Counted from the first letter of the stretch, positions 9,886-21,534 are shown. The stretch: 64,000 nt of DNA from Ectobius pallidus (GCA_964059195.1 CAXKWD010000004.1:121926043-121990042); one strand, 5' to 3'. Numbers and translations: made by a program. The notes: a model not told the origin generated them from the sequence alone.

Positions 9886-11522
9886 GTTACCAAGTGGCCC
9901 AAGAAGTTTAAACGACAAAAAAAAATCAATTAAAAAATTGCCCCCCTAGAACATATCGCCCTTGTCGACAGCCAATCAGGTTGGGGGAGGGGGGTGAGTC
10001 ATGAAGTTTGGTGGTGATGCGCACCTCTGGTTTACGAGTACATCTAGGAGCAACTAGGAGCAAAAATGATCCGGACTGCCCTCTTTTGTAAAATAAAGAT
10101 TTTCTTGTCATAGGAATCCCTTCCTTTAGGCAGCGACTACCGAAATTTGTCCACCACTGCCTTGATGATGGAACAGTGCTTCAATTATGTAGGGCAAAAA
10201 AAATTCTAGTAAACAGTATGGGGACTTTATTTTCTAGTCTTATGAGCAGTAGTGTATGATCATTATAGGCATACAACAATAAACCATATGCAGCAGTTCT
10301 GAAAATTATGTTCCAAGAATGATAAACAAGTTTTTTAACAAGTCATCATCTTTTGCTTAACATATAATTGGAGGGCCTAATGCCAGAGTGTACTTACTAC
10401 AAAAATGCAAACCATTTTCATCCAGACTTGGTTCGCTTTGGTAGTAGAACAAAATCCATGTAAATCATTTTCAAGAATGTCAACAGTTGGATTTAGTTTC
10501 AGTGCTTTGAGCTGATGTCTTAGTTCATTGGTGCACACACTTCATGTTGGCGTCACCTTCCACAATGTATTAAAGCAGAGAGCAGTAAATCTCAGAATTC
10601 GTAGTTAGTTCACTTTGGCATAAGACTCTCCAAATTTGAAGTATTTAGCGTGTAACTACTGCTTGCAACATTGCTGGTTTTCGAAAGTTCCTAACTGTAA
10701 CTGTATGAATACTACTCAGTTCAACATGATTGCCTCTGTGCAAGGAATTGTGCAAGTTGGCTGTGTTATTTTAACATGTTCCACTATAGAAGAAGTCACT
10801 TTTTCAAACACTGCAATCATTTCCGTCTATCTACAAGGGTAGCTAATTAGTATTCTCATATATACGTATCATAGCTTCTGGAAATTTTTTTCTGGGGTGG
10901 AATTATTTCTTGTGTTCTGTAAATCTCTTGTAGTGCATCAGCATATCGAGAAGAAGAAGTGCGGCTAAAACATAGAAATATAAAATCAGGTAAACTGATA
11001 TAACAAAGTGCCAGTATGCTTTTTTAATCAGTTATAATTGCAGTTATGATATACAGAAAATGTATATTTTTTTTTAATAGATCTCCGAGTTAAACTCCAG
11101 ATCGATTCATTAAGCAGGGCTTACGGAAGAACAAAGGTCTAAAGTTTGATTCTTAACCTTAATTCATATTGGTATACACTGATATACTAATTCTTAAAAT
11201 ATGTAAACATTTTACAAAATGCATTGACAATGAAATAGTACAGTAAGCCAATAAGAAGAGGATAGTTCCACCTAGCGGTATGCAGTTTTGTTCTGAGTAT
11301 AGGCTTATGCAATTTTAACGCAACGCAATAACTTTAAAGCTAGTTTCCGTTCGTGAAATAACATTTATAGGCTTATGTTATCATTCTATCATGTTGTAGG
11401 TCAATGAAAGACAATGAATTTCCAGTTTTTTTTTATAAGAAAAATGTAATACTTATTTAAGCACATTGACAAAATAGAACACAAGAATGGAATAGGCTCA
11501 ATTTAACACAATTGATAATACA
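9886..11522. other. no recognisable gene
   Basis: Unique-looking AT-rich sequence with short random ORFs. A G-rich run lies at 9980-9996. I found no RNA gene, repeat or splice-supported exon. Confidence 0.4.
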
Positions 11523-11626
11523 AAAAAAAAAATTTTGCTTTAGGGTGGACTCGAACGTGATATCTCTTGAATACTAGACAAGCATCTTACCCCAAGACCA
11601 AACCACACTGCGAATGTTCACTGTCC
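11523..11626 (-). repeat. tRNA-like sequence / SINE head
   Basis: On the minus strand an A-box-like stretch (GTTTGGTCTTGGGGTAAGATG) is followed by a possible anticodon arm (CTTG...CAAG) and a B box (CGTTCGAGTCC). A T-run follows at 11521-11531 on the complementary side. Spacing is tRNA-like, but the anticodon loop looks too long and no full cloverleaf is clear. Best read as a tRNA pseudogene or 5'-truncated SINE. Confidence 0.45.
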
Positions 11627-12129
11627 AATACCAGAGAATACTACCTCGTCGTAGCTCACAGAAAAGAAAATTCACCGTATTTCGAAATTAGGCTATGTTT
11701 CAAGCCTGCTAGTTTCCTTATGTTACATTATTGTATTGTTCCATTCATAGGTAAAATAATATTCTAGATATCCGTGTGATAAGTGCTGATATGTCTCTAG
11801 CTGAAGCAAACGTAATACCAACGTATGCATATTCTCAGAGCTTAATGTTTTTATTTATTAAGAGGTCAGGAATTATTAATCTGACATAGGCTGAAGTAAA
11901 ATTCAATGCTTTAATTTAATTGTAATAAATTTTAGCAAAATAATTAGTCATTATACAACAGCATTTCATCTATAATCGAACATATGGGAACATTTGTTTT
12001 TCATGTAGATGTCAACTGTCCATGGCAACTGAAAGAGGCTTTATACGAGCGCGCTGATTGGTTGGCCACGAGTCAATCAAAATGCTTCGAATTGAACAAA
12101 ATATTATTCTAAATGTGACTGTTAATTAC

Positions 12130-12592
12130 TCTTTATTTCGGTACTGCTCAACCGATTAGGTCCAAATTCAATAGGCTTATTGCTATTATCGTTATAAATG
12201 AGTATACGAAGTTTCATGAAAATCCGATAAAGCGTATTTGAGCTACCGCGCCTTTTCTTATGTGATACCATAAAAAGGCACTAAATTGGGTATTATTCCG
12301 GTACCGGCCAACCGATTTGGTCCAATATCAACAGACGTCTTCCCATGGACATTATAAATAGGTATTCCAAGTTTTATGAAAATCCGATAAAGCATTTGCG
12401 AGTTATGGCACCTTTAAAATAGACACTAAATTGGGTTTTACTCCGGTCCCGGTGAACCGATTTGGTCCAATTTCAATAGGGTTCTTCCCATTGACATTAT
12501 AAACGCGTATACCAAGTTTCATCAAAATTCGATAAAGCGCATTTGAGTTAGAGCGCGTACAGACACACGGACGGACGGACGGACAGACATTT
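12130..12592. repeat. degenerate ~150-bp tandem repeat ending in ACGG minisatellite
   Basis: Three diverged units start near 12134, 12295 and 12441, each with CCGGT...AACCGAT(T)(T/A)GGTCCAA and later AAGTTTCATGAAAATCCGAT. The last unit runs into GACACACGGACGGACGGACG at ~12562-12590, a pattern typical of transposon-derived arthropod repeats. No coding signal. Confidence 0.8.
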
Positions 12593-12837
12593 TTCGTCCC
12601 CCACACAATCTCATAAAGTACCATACTGGCACTTAATAACAAAGCCATCAGACCAATTGGAACCAGTGGCGTAGCGTGAGGTAGACTTTGAGAGTGAGTC
12701 TACCTATATAAATTGCTAAGAAAAATGGAATCATAAATAAATAAATAAAAGCATCGTCAACCAAGTTATTAATCATTAAAAACCCATGAGTAAAATAAAA
12801 TATTTTTCGCTGCTGCACACCCTACTTTTTACTGTAG

Positions 12838-13745
12838 TCCAGGCAACGAACGAAAAATAGAACAAAAAATCGTATAGTTTTGAAATTTTGCAGAATAGTC
12901 GGAGGGAGAGTCCTGAACAACATACTAAAAGTCCCCGAAGGTGGGGGGTGAGCGGGGGCAGGGGGGCCTGCATAAAGTCCCTTTTTAGGTTTTTCGCTTA
13001 TATGTAAACAATGGTGCACCGTAGAGAAAAAGTTGCTATACACAAAATTAAAGCTGATAAAATTTAATACAAGTTTGGTCATACACATCTTTTTATATTC
13101 CCAATAGTTTTCGAGATATCCGCCAGCAAAAATAACAAATTTACGAAAAAAGTTCTTTCGCCTCGCGCTTTTGCATTCTAGCGCTTCAGGCATTAGGTAT
13201 ACAGCAATGTTCACATGAAAGGAAAATAAATTAGCTTTAAAATGAGTAGTCATTTGTTATTTTGTCTTGAAATGTTAAACAATTATAACAATTTTAAGTT
13301 TCGGTCAAATTTCGAAAGAAAACCGGACATCGCACTTTCCCTAAATTTAGGGGTTATATCTTTGTATATAAGCTGTATGTTGTGTGTTTACATCATGAAA
13401 CAAGTGGAGAAATATCACACAACCATTAAAGTTGAATTTATTAAACATCCGATCGCGGTACAAGCACAGTACATGCAATGGAAAATACATTATATTCCAG
13501 GCAAGAAAGGAAAAATAGGGACAAAAAAATCATGTAGTTTTGAAATTTGGCAGAGATGTGGGAGAAAGTGTCCTAAACATCATAGTAAAAGTCCCCATGA
13601 ATGGTGGTGGGCGGGGGGTGGGGGCACTTTTAAATGCCATTTCTCTCAGTTTTCCCTAAATAGGCCTACTCAAAACACTATGGGTTCTAGCAAAAACAGT
13701 TTATGCACAAAATTAAACTACATAAAAATTCTTATACAATTAGTG
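12838..13745. repeat. diverged direct repeats ~657 bp apart
   Basis: 12838-13080 and 13495-13740 align as old direct copies: TCCAGGCAA.GAA.GAAAAATAG, TAGTTTTGAAATTT.GCAGA, GTCCT.AACA.CATA.TAAAAG, then a G-rich block and ACAAAATTAAA. The overlapping ORFs on both strands here are by-products of low-stop sequence. Origin unknown. Confidence 0.7.
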
Positions 13746-13970
13746 ATATGAATGACATTTTTGTGGAATTATTAGTTCAGGAAATAGAAGGATATGAAGT
13801 ATGACATAGTTCTGGAAAATCTGTTTTACGTACACCTATATATTATATTTTTTAACAAAAAAAGAAACCAGATGATAATTAAATTAGCATGATGCCAAGC
13901 ATGTAAACTTGAAGCATGAAAAATATACTTACTAATGGTTAATGTTACACATAAAACTAATTATCATTAT

Positions 13971-13973
<3 letters not shown>

Positions 13974-14067
<94 letters not shown>
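13974..14067 (+). repeat. (AAT)n microsatellite, ~94 bp
   Basis: A perfect AAT run of about 31 units. It is translated in silico as poly-Asn, which artificially lengthens the neighbouring ORF. It sits exactly at the 5' break of the first Dong-like LINE copy. Confidence 0.98.
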
Positions 14068-14068
<1 letters not shown>

Positions 14069-14950
14069 TTTCGGTCCAAGAGAGGATAGACCAGTGGAAG
14101 GCTATGAGCCTACATGGTCGACACCCTAATGACCTTAGTAGCCCTGAAGTCGACAAAGAGGCGTCGAACGCTTGGCTCCGGCATGGGGAACTCTTCCCTG
14201 AGACTGAGGGATTCATTATCGCCATACAGGATCAGGTTATTAGCACAAAAAACTATCAAAAGTATATAATGAAAAATAGGGCTGTGATTGATGACGAGTG
14301 TAGAAGGTGTAGAGCTGCTCCGGAGACTATACAGCATATAGCTCTCTCACCCAGTTTGTAGCTCTCTCACCCAGTTTGAGTACCTTCACCGCCATAACCA
14401 GGTGGCAAGGATAGTACATCAGGCGCTCGCCTTCAAATGCAAACTAGCAGAGACAACTGTCCCATATTACAAATATGAACCTAGTCCGGTGCTTGAATCA
14501 ATGGAATATAAAATATATTATGATCGGTCAATAATCACCGATCGAACTATACCCAATAATAGACCAGACATAGTTCTTCAGAACAAGCAAGCCAATACAG
14601 CTTATATCATAGACATTACAATCCCAAATACCCACAATCTACAGAGAGCTAATCAAGAGAAATTCTATAAATATTCGGAGTTGAGATTTGAGTTGATGAG
14701 ACTGTGGTCTTTGACTAATGTTGACATAGTTCCAATTGTAATATCAACTACAGGAGTTATCCCTGTATCCCTTCATAGTAATATCAAGAAGTTAGATCTA
14801 GATAAAAATATTTACATTAAAATGCAAAAAGCGGTGCTTATTAATACCGCCCGTATTGTTAGGAAGTTTTTGGGCAAGTGAGTGTGCTTGGTTGACCCGT
14901 ACCTCACTTAGTGCCAGTCTTAAAAGCTGAGATTTATAAATGAATAAAAG
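14068..14950 (+). mobile_element. 5'-truncated Dong/R4-like LINE, copy 1 (CCHC + REL endonuclease end)
   Basis: Only the C-terminal coding end and 3' tail remain. Before a break at 14361 the frame reads SLHGRHPNDL, TEGFIIAIQDQVISTKNY and CRRC...ETIQH (first part of a C-X2-C-X8-H-X4-C knuckle). A 20-bp tandem duplication at 14338-14377 (TAGCTCTCTCACCCAGTTTG twice) then shifts the frame. From 14402 it continues to 14881 with RPDIVLQ...YIIDITIP, the PD-(D/E)XK core of a restriction-like endonuclease. AAT repeats flank both ends. Such elements cut target DNA with this endonuclease; Dong-type elements are known to associate with TAA repeats. Dead copy. Confidence 0.85.
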
Positions 14951-14994
14951 ATAATAATAATAATAATAATAAAATAATATTAAAATAATAATAA

Positions 14995-15034
<40 letters not shown>

Positions 15035-15037
15035 TAT
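14951..15037 (+). repeat. (AAT)n microsatellite between two LINE copies
   Basis: An imperfect AAT/AAAT run that forms the 3' junction of copy 1 and the 5' junction of copy 2. Confidence 0.95.
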
Positions 15038-16180
15038 AGTATTAAGAGCAACTAGAGTGTTGATGACCAAGCACAGAGTCCTCCACCCTAAGTCAGCAAT
15101 AGAGAGGCTAATATTGCCAAGGAATAAAGGGGGGCGGGGTCTAGTTGAAGTCAAATATTGCTATAAGCGGCAAATTATAAATCTTCAACGATATTTTGTA
15201 CAACAAATTACACAGCTTCACCAGATTATAGTGCAGGCTGATAACAACTACACGCCTCTTAACCTACAGCATGGGGGAATGGAGGACATTGAAACAGAAG
15301 ATGTTAGAATCTCAAATATATATTATAGTACATGGGCTCAGAAAGAGCTCCATGGAAGACATGCATATGATCTTCACAGACCACATGTTGAGCCGGAAGC
15401 ATCAAACACCTGGCTTCAAGATGGAGACATATTTGCAGAGACAGAGGGCTTCATGGTAGCGATACAGGACCAGGTTGTAGCAACCAAAAATTACTTAAAA
15501 TATATAATCAAGGCAGACATCCAAGATGATATCTGCAGAAGATGTTGGAATGCCTCTGAAACAATCCAACATATCACGGGAGCCTGCCAGGCGCTCGCTT
15601 CGAATGAATATCTTAAGCGCCACAATCAGGTGGCTGGTATAGTGCATCAAGCGTTAGCTCTTAAATGTGGGCTTACTCAAGAGATAAAACCATACTATGA
15701 GTATAAACCAGATCCAGTTGTGGAGAACACAGCCTACAAGTTGTATTGGGACAGATCAGTGATAACTGACAGGCCAGTGTCACACAACAGGCCAGACATT
15801 ATTTTATTAGAAAAGGAAAAGAGAAAAACATATTTGGTGGAGATTGGTATACCTAATAGTCATAATTTGGAAAGATATTTCAATGAGAAAATAGATAAAT
15901 ATACGTCACTGTGTGTAGAAGTTAAGGAATTGTGGCGACAAGATGAGGTAATAACAATCCGTTAATAATGTCTACAAATGGAATTGTACCTAAATGGACG
16001 ATGACAGGACTAAGAAAACTAAGGATGGGGAAAAAAGAGCTTAAATTAATGCAAAAATCAGTAATTCTAGGCACAACGTCCATAGTCAGAGCATTTCTCA
16101 ATGTACCAATATAATGCTGCATCTTGCGAAAAACGCCGATGCAACAGAAGAACTCACAAACAAGTGATGAAAAAGAATAA
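15038..16180 (+). mobile_element. 5'-truncated Dong/R4-like LINE, copy 2
   Basis: An open frame at 15057-15965 (about 302 aa) starts inside the post-RT region (HRVLHPKSAIERLILPRNKGG). It then has LHGRHAYDLHRPH, TEGFMVAIQDQVVATKNYLK, an intact zinc knuckle CRRCWNASETIQHITGAC and an endonuclease core RPDIILLE...YLVEIGIP (Glu in place of the second Asp). A frameshift near 15955-15970 moves the last ~45 residues (VPKWT..., KSVILGTTSIVRAFL) to another frame. The 3' end is (AAT)5 at ~16171-16185. It differs clearly from copy 1, so these are separate insertions of related families. Confidence 0.87.
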
Positions 16181-16185
16181 TAATA

Positions 16186-16320
16186 ATAATCTTGTTGTAA
16201 AGCCTAGCTGTTTTATGTTTTGTTAAAAAAATTACGGGTATTTTGAAAAATGGTAAGGAATTAGATATATATAGAAATTGTAAGAATAGTAAACCTACCT
16301 ATTACTTTAAGTAAATGTTT
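16186..16320. other. no recognisable feature
   Basis: AT-rich spacer after the LINE copy. Confidence 0.4.
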
Positions 16321-16488
16321 ACTTGTCTATGTGACTCCTGAGAATAATTGCACATCATATTTTGTCACTGTGCAACTCGGTGTGGTAGAAGGTATGGATA
16401 CCGAAAAGCTGGTATTAAATGCTCATCCATTTGTAGAACCTGTCATAGTACATGCACCAACAGCATGTACCATTAGAAGAAGGAGATG
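16305..16488 (+). other. possible orphan exon, unknown product
   Basis: An open plus-strand frame without ATG reads ...VYVTPENNCTSYFVTV, QLGVVEGMDTEKLVL and NAHPFVEPVIVHAPTACTIRR, and stops at TGA 16486-16488. Base composition is less AT-rich than its surroundings. No clear acceptor was identified upstream and I do not recognise the protein. It could be a terminal exon, a retropseudogene fragment or chance. Confidence 0.25.
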
Positions 16489-17744
16489 AGTTTAAAATTG
16501 ATGAAGTCCGAGCAAAATAAGTTGTTTATGCACTCTTTAATTAATGTTGTATATGTGTTTAAATACTGAGTGTTCAGAAGATAGAAAAATATAACCCTAA
16601 CTTATCATACAATGTACTAGGATTCCAGGATTGGAGACTGACAAAAAATAGACAACTAAACATTTATTTAAAGTACTATGTTTTCCAGTTATCGTGCTAA
16701 GTTTCCAAGTAGTACACCTATTCAATATCTGTTTCCCACTTGTGTTTCAGAGAACCTTCTTTTCAGTCGAGCTTACTCGCTATTATGTAAGTTTCGTACT
16801 GAAAAGAGTAGCAAGTTAGTACAATGAGCTGTCTCCTGCCTCCTATTGCGTTTGAATAGCGCGTGTCTGAGTCTTACTAATGTTCTAGCTAACTTCTGCT
16901 TTTCAAGTCTTATAATGTTGAGTTTTTAGTAAAATATTCTGCTTTTAATGTAATAAAATTCTTAATATTTACTTATTAACTACTATTATTATCTTGTTGC
17001 TTTCCCCAATGAATATTTATTTTATTCTCCTATTATTTTTTGTAATATAGATATAAAATGTTATACTATTAATGTATTATTAATTAATTAATCTATCATA
17101 GCCTTGAATATGTTTATCATAGGCATGTGTATGATTATCTCAATTGTATCAGAAAGTCATCATCAAACTCTTCTGCTGCTTCTCAAAGCCCAAAAACTAA
17201 GCATATTGCAGTGTTACTATTTTAATATTTGCAGAGGAGATCTTTTCTAATGATATTTCTACATACTCTATTTTAAGTTAGTTTATTAATTAAAAAATCT
17301 AAATGCTAAAACATGATATGAAAAGGATAAAAGTGGATATTCCTCACAATGTGTAAAATTTCTATCAACATGCAAGAAGCCTGGCAATTCTCTGGCCACA
17401 GACTTGCTAATATCCGTCTTTATATTTGTCTTTCAAGATAATTTATTAATTAAATTTTGATGGTATAAATGTGGCATTTATGTGTGGAAATTCGTCAGGA
17501 TGGGCAAAATCTCTATCCATATGCCCACAGCCTGGCCTTCTTTGTCTACGGGCCTGCTAATAACCATTTTTAAAGCACAAAAAATAATAATCATGGAAAA
17601 TACAAAGCATACAGTAAAGTGAGCACAAGTGAAAGTTTTTATGCACCAGAAAAAGAAACAAATACACAGGCATTAAAAAATTGCTAACCTGAAGTAGATA
17701 CAGATTTTAAAGAATTTTTTGTTCATTTAGAAGCTTTAAAATCA
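16489..17744. other. no recognisable feature
   Basis: AT-rich non-coding sequence on the 3' side of the minus-strand membrane-protein exon. It may include 3' UTR or a further exon, but none could be defined. Confidence 0.4.
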
Positions 17745-17751
17745 AACTCAC

Positions 17752-18186
17752 CTGTTATAACTATGGATAGTAGAGTATATGGAGTGTATAGTTTGTTGTG
17801 GATCCTCCGGAGGGAACACAAGAATGCTTGGAATTTTGCTAGAGCAGTGGCTACATACAGACTGGATAGTAGGTTGATCGATATAATTGCTTGCAGTTTT
17901 ATTGGAGTAATAACTTTGCATTGATTGGATAGTAGGCTGATCGATGTAAATGCCTGGTGTTTTATTGGAGTAACAACTTTGGATAGATTGTACTGTATGT
18001 TGAACACTCCCTGGTTGACTGGCATGAATGTCTGGATTTAATTGCTCAGGAAGGTCGGAAGAATGCATTTCCACATTTTCTTCAGCAAATTTTACTTTCT
18101 TGCCTTGCCATTTAATGTAACAAAGGACTCCTGCAATGGCAATAAATGCACAAAATGTAGCTGCTAACCATATTACTGCTTCTGTG
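17752..18186 (-). CDS. exon: transmembrane segment and cytoplasmic tail of small cysteine-rich membrane protein
   Basis: On the minus strand a good acceptor (TTTTTTCATTCCAG) precedes the exon. The frame opens TEAVIWLAATFCAFIAIAGV, a single hydrophobic transmembrane helix of ~20 residues, then a basic stop-transfer (YIKWQGKKVKF) and a ~115-residue polar tail. The tail holds imperfect repeats (SCYSNKTPGIYIDQPTIQS, SYYSNKTASNYIDQPTIQS, SHCSSKIPS). It either ends at TGA 17748-17750 or is spliced at AACAG|GTGAGT (17751/17752), a near-consensus donor; both cannot be true in one transcript. Its phase joins exactly with the exon at 22802-22952. Shisa- or VOPP1-like architecture (short Cys-rich ectodomain, one TM, PTM-prone tail) is a guess. 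Confidence 0.72.
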
Positions 18187-18743
18187 CTGGAATGAAAAAA
18201 TTAATACATTTCCGGTTAAGTAATCATCAAGGCTCAAGCATTTGGACTCTAACAACTTTTACTGCCAAACTAAGACTGTAAGGTGAAATGCAGATTGAAC
18301 AATATAACTTAATGGGTCTCGAATCCTGAAAATTCATTAAATTTACTACTTGTAAAAGAAAATCAAATAGCGAATTCTGATTACCAGATGGGTATATTTG
18401 GAATTGTAAATTTAATTTAGAACAGTGAAGTAATTTCTCACCAGAATCACTTAGGGTTAGAAATAGAAAATATGTATATTGTATAGCCTAGACTATAAGT
18501 AGACAAGCCCAAAAGAGGGCCAGAGTTTAGCCTTGAGATACTTCAGAACATCATAAAAAAGCAGAAACTATTATTAACAAAAATGTATTTATTTTATAAT
18601 TTTTGCCACAAACACACTTTCTTGACTAAGCTAAATGTCTGACTTATAGGCAAAATGACATTTCTCTCCTCCTCAAGGAGATTATGTAACAACCATACTG
18701 TACACCGATTGACTTACTTACTTGTTAACGCTAACCATATAGG
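18187..18743 (-). other. intron sequence, unique
   Basis: Intron of the membrane-protein gene between the acceptor at 18187 and the hAT insertion. AT-rich, no repeat recognised. Confidence 0.5.
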
Positions 18744-21481
18744 CAGTGCTTTAGTTGGAAAATATTTTTTTGGGGGTATAGAGCGTAGGCTACTGTATAC
18801 CCCCCATCCCCCCCACGTGGGAATTTCCGACACATATATTTTTTTGTTGGTATTCCCATCTAGTTTCAGTTTTCAGTTGTTTGCCCCTTATCAATTACAG
18901 CATTTACCCGGAAACCCCGGAAATCCGGAGAAAATGAGTTTGTTTTAATTTTTCTTTGTTCTTTGCTCCTAATATGCCCAGGGAATTTCTGGCTCACATA
19001 TTTTTTGTTGGTATTACCATCTAGTTTAAGTCTTCAGTTGTTTGCCCCTTATCAATTACAGCATTTACCCGGAAACCCCGGAAAACTACGGAAATCTGGA
19101 GAAAATTAGTTTCATTTAATTTTTCTTTGTTCTTTGCTCCTAATATGCCCAGGGAATTTCCGACTCAAATATTTTTTGTTGGTATTGTCATCTAGATTAA
19201 GTTTTCATTTGTTTTCCCCTTACAAATTACAACATATCCCCGGAAAACCCGAAAAACCACTTTTATACGGAGAAAATGACAATGTTTTATTTTTTAAATC
19301 TTTGTTCTTTGCTTCTAATATTCAAAGCGAATTTCTGAATCATATGTTCTTTCGTTGGTATTGCCATCCAGATTAAGGTTTCAGTTGTTTGCCCCTTATC
19401 AATTACAGCAAATCCCCAGAAAACTCCGAAAACTACTGAAGCCCGGAGAAAATGACTTTGTTTTAATTTTTTAAATCTTAGTTCTTTGCTCCTAGTATTC
19501 AAAGGGAATTAGTGACTAATATGGTTTTGTGTTGGTATTACCATGTAGATTAAGGTTTCAGTTGTTTGCCCCTTATCAATTACAGCAAATCCCCAGAAAA
19601 CTCCGAAATCTACGGAAGCCCGGAGAAAATGACTTTGTTTTAATTTTTTAAATCTTAGTTCTTTGCTCCTAGTATTCAAAGAGAATTGGTGACTCATATG
19701 GTTTCGTGTTGGTATTGCCATGTAGATTAAGGTTTCAGTTGTTTGCCCCTTATCAATTACAGCATATCCCCGGAAAACTCCGGAAACCTAAGAAATCCGA
19801 AGAAAATGAGTTCGTTTTAATTTTTTTAAAACCTTTGTTCTTTGATCCTTTGATCCTTTGTGACCATCACAATTATGGCAGATATCTCGTAGTCCATATA
19901 CTCAGCCTTTTGAACCTGCAAGGGACACACTTGAAGCAGAAGAATTACTTCGCAATAACGGTTTCAGTGACCGTAGATCACAAGTTCCGAGTTCTAGAAA
20001 TTCTGCGGATTTTCGTGGTTTTCAGGGTTTACGTGGATATGCTGTAATTGATAAGGGGAAAACAACTTAAACCTTAAACTAGATGGCAATACCAACAAAA
20101 AAACATATGAGTCAGAAATTCCCTGGGAATATTAGGAGCAAAGAACAAAGATTTTAAAGAAATTTTTAAAAAGTCAATTCCTCCGGATTTCCGTGGTTTT
20201 TCGGAGTTTTCTGGAGATATGCTATAATTCATAAGGGGCAAACAACTGCAACCTTAATCTAGATGGCAATACCAACAAAAAACATACGAATCAGAAATTC
20301 CCTTTGAATATTAGGAGCAAAGAACAAAGATTTAAAAAATTATACATAGTAATTTTCTCCGTATATACGTGGTTTTCCGGGGTTTCCGGAGATATGCTGA
20401 AATTGGTAAGGGGCAAACAACTGGAACCTTAATCTATATGGGAATACCAACACAAAAACATATGGTTCACCAATTCCCTTTGAATACTAGGAGCAAAGAA
20501 CTAAGATTTTTAAAAAATAAAACGAAGTCCTTTTCTCCGGATTTCCGTGGTTTTCGGTGTTTTCCGGGGATATACTGTAATTGATAAGGGGCAAACAACT
20601 GAAACCTTAATCTAGATGGTAATGCCAACAAAAAAACATGTAAGTCAGAAATTCCCTTTGAATATTAGGTGCAAACAAGAAAGATTTAAAAAATAAAACA
20701 TAGTAATTTTCTCCGTATATACGTGGTTTTCCGGGTTTTCCGGGGATATGTTGTAATTTGTAAGGGGCAAACAACTGGAACATTAAAATAGATGCCAATA
20801 CCAACATAAATGTGTAAGTCAGAAATTCCCTGGGAATATTAGGAGCAAAGAACAATGAAAAATTAAAACAAATTCATTTTCTGCGAATTTCCGGGGTTTT
20901 CCGGGGTTTCCGGCTAAATGCTGTAATTGATAAGAGGCAAACAATTAAAATCTGAAACTAGATGATAACACCAACAAAAAAATATATGTGTCGGAAATTC
21001 CCACGGGGGGGGGGGGAGGGTTTCATATTGGTAGCCCATGGTCTCATCTTACTTCAAAATTTTCCATATCGCCTCATACTGAATATAATCCTTCGGTTGA
21101 CATTTTCTGCATGCAGTTTCTTCTGCTGACCTATTGCCTGCTTGTAGTCATGACCTGACGTATGGAGCAGGATCAAAAACGTCTAGTGGTGGTCCCACAC
21201 ATTTTATGAAAACAAGGTGGCTAGCCAACATGTGATCTAAGGAGAAAGTAACTGTAGAAATGCGCACGAAGGTGAAGATTAGAACGCATATCTGTGGCGA
21301 ATTTAATAGTGCTTGTCATTTTTGGTATTGAATTAGACATTTAATAAGTATTTTAGGACAATCTCGTTCCTGTACTGCCAGTACGACGTACCGGAGCACA
21401 TATTTTTCCCGGTATGGTTGAAGGAAAATAATTTTATACCGGTACGCAGTACCGGTGCGTACCGGCCCAACTAAAGCACTG
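18744..21481. mobile_element. hAT-type element with perfect 8-bp TSD, containing foldback copy 1
   Basis: The 15-bp terminal inverted repeat CAGTGCTTTAGTTGG occurs at 18744-18758 and, inverted, at 21467-21481. It is flanked by identical 8-bp duplications CATATAGG at 18736-18743 and 21482-21489, the textbook hAT signature. There is no transposase: the inside is mostly the foldback array plus ~430 bp of right-hand sequence with CCGGTACG repeats. The foldback starts only ~20 bp inside the left terminus, so either it inserted there or the two form one composite element. Confidence 0.92.
18779..21044. mobile_element. foldback element copy 1, ~1.1-kb arms of ~175-bp subrepeats (6+6)
   Basis: The left arm has about six direct units, with GGTATT(G/A)CCATCTAG starting near 18848, 19010, 19181, 19355, 19534 and 19710. 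The right arm has the same unit in reverse complement near 20081, 20263, 20440, 20617, 20798 and 20970. Each unit carries GTTTGCCCCTTATCAATTAC and a CCGGAAAACTCCG-like motif. A unique spacer (~19851-20005) shares GCAGATATCTCGTAGTCCA with copy 2. Outer ends are TAGAGCGTAGGCTAC and, inverted, (T)AGACCATGGGCTAC next to C-runs. The architecture recalls Drosophila FB/Galileo elements, but sequence relationship is not claimed. Confidence 0.9.
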
Positions 21482-21534
21482 CATATAGGTAAAATGTATA
21501 CAGTTATTCATGTTAAAGTAAATGAACTTCATTA

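Noticed and set aside
12664..12690. CAGTGGCGTAGCGTG as a hAT terminus
   Set aside because: No inverted partner or 8-bp duplication could be found nearby.
12822..13751. 143-aa and 169-aa ORFs on opposite strands
   Set aside because: Low-stop repeat DNA; the residues show no domain and the underlying DNA is a diverged non-coding repeat.
13942..14225. Long poly-Asn and poly-Leu ORFs on both strands
   Set aside because: They are translations of the (AAT)n microsatellite, not genes; only the part after 14068 has protein homology.
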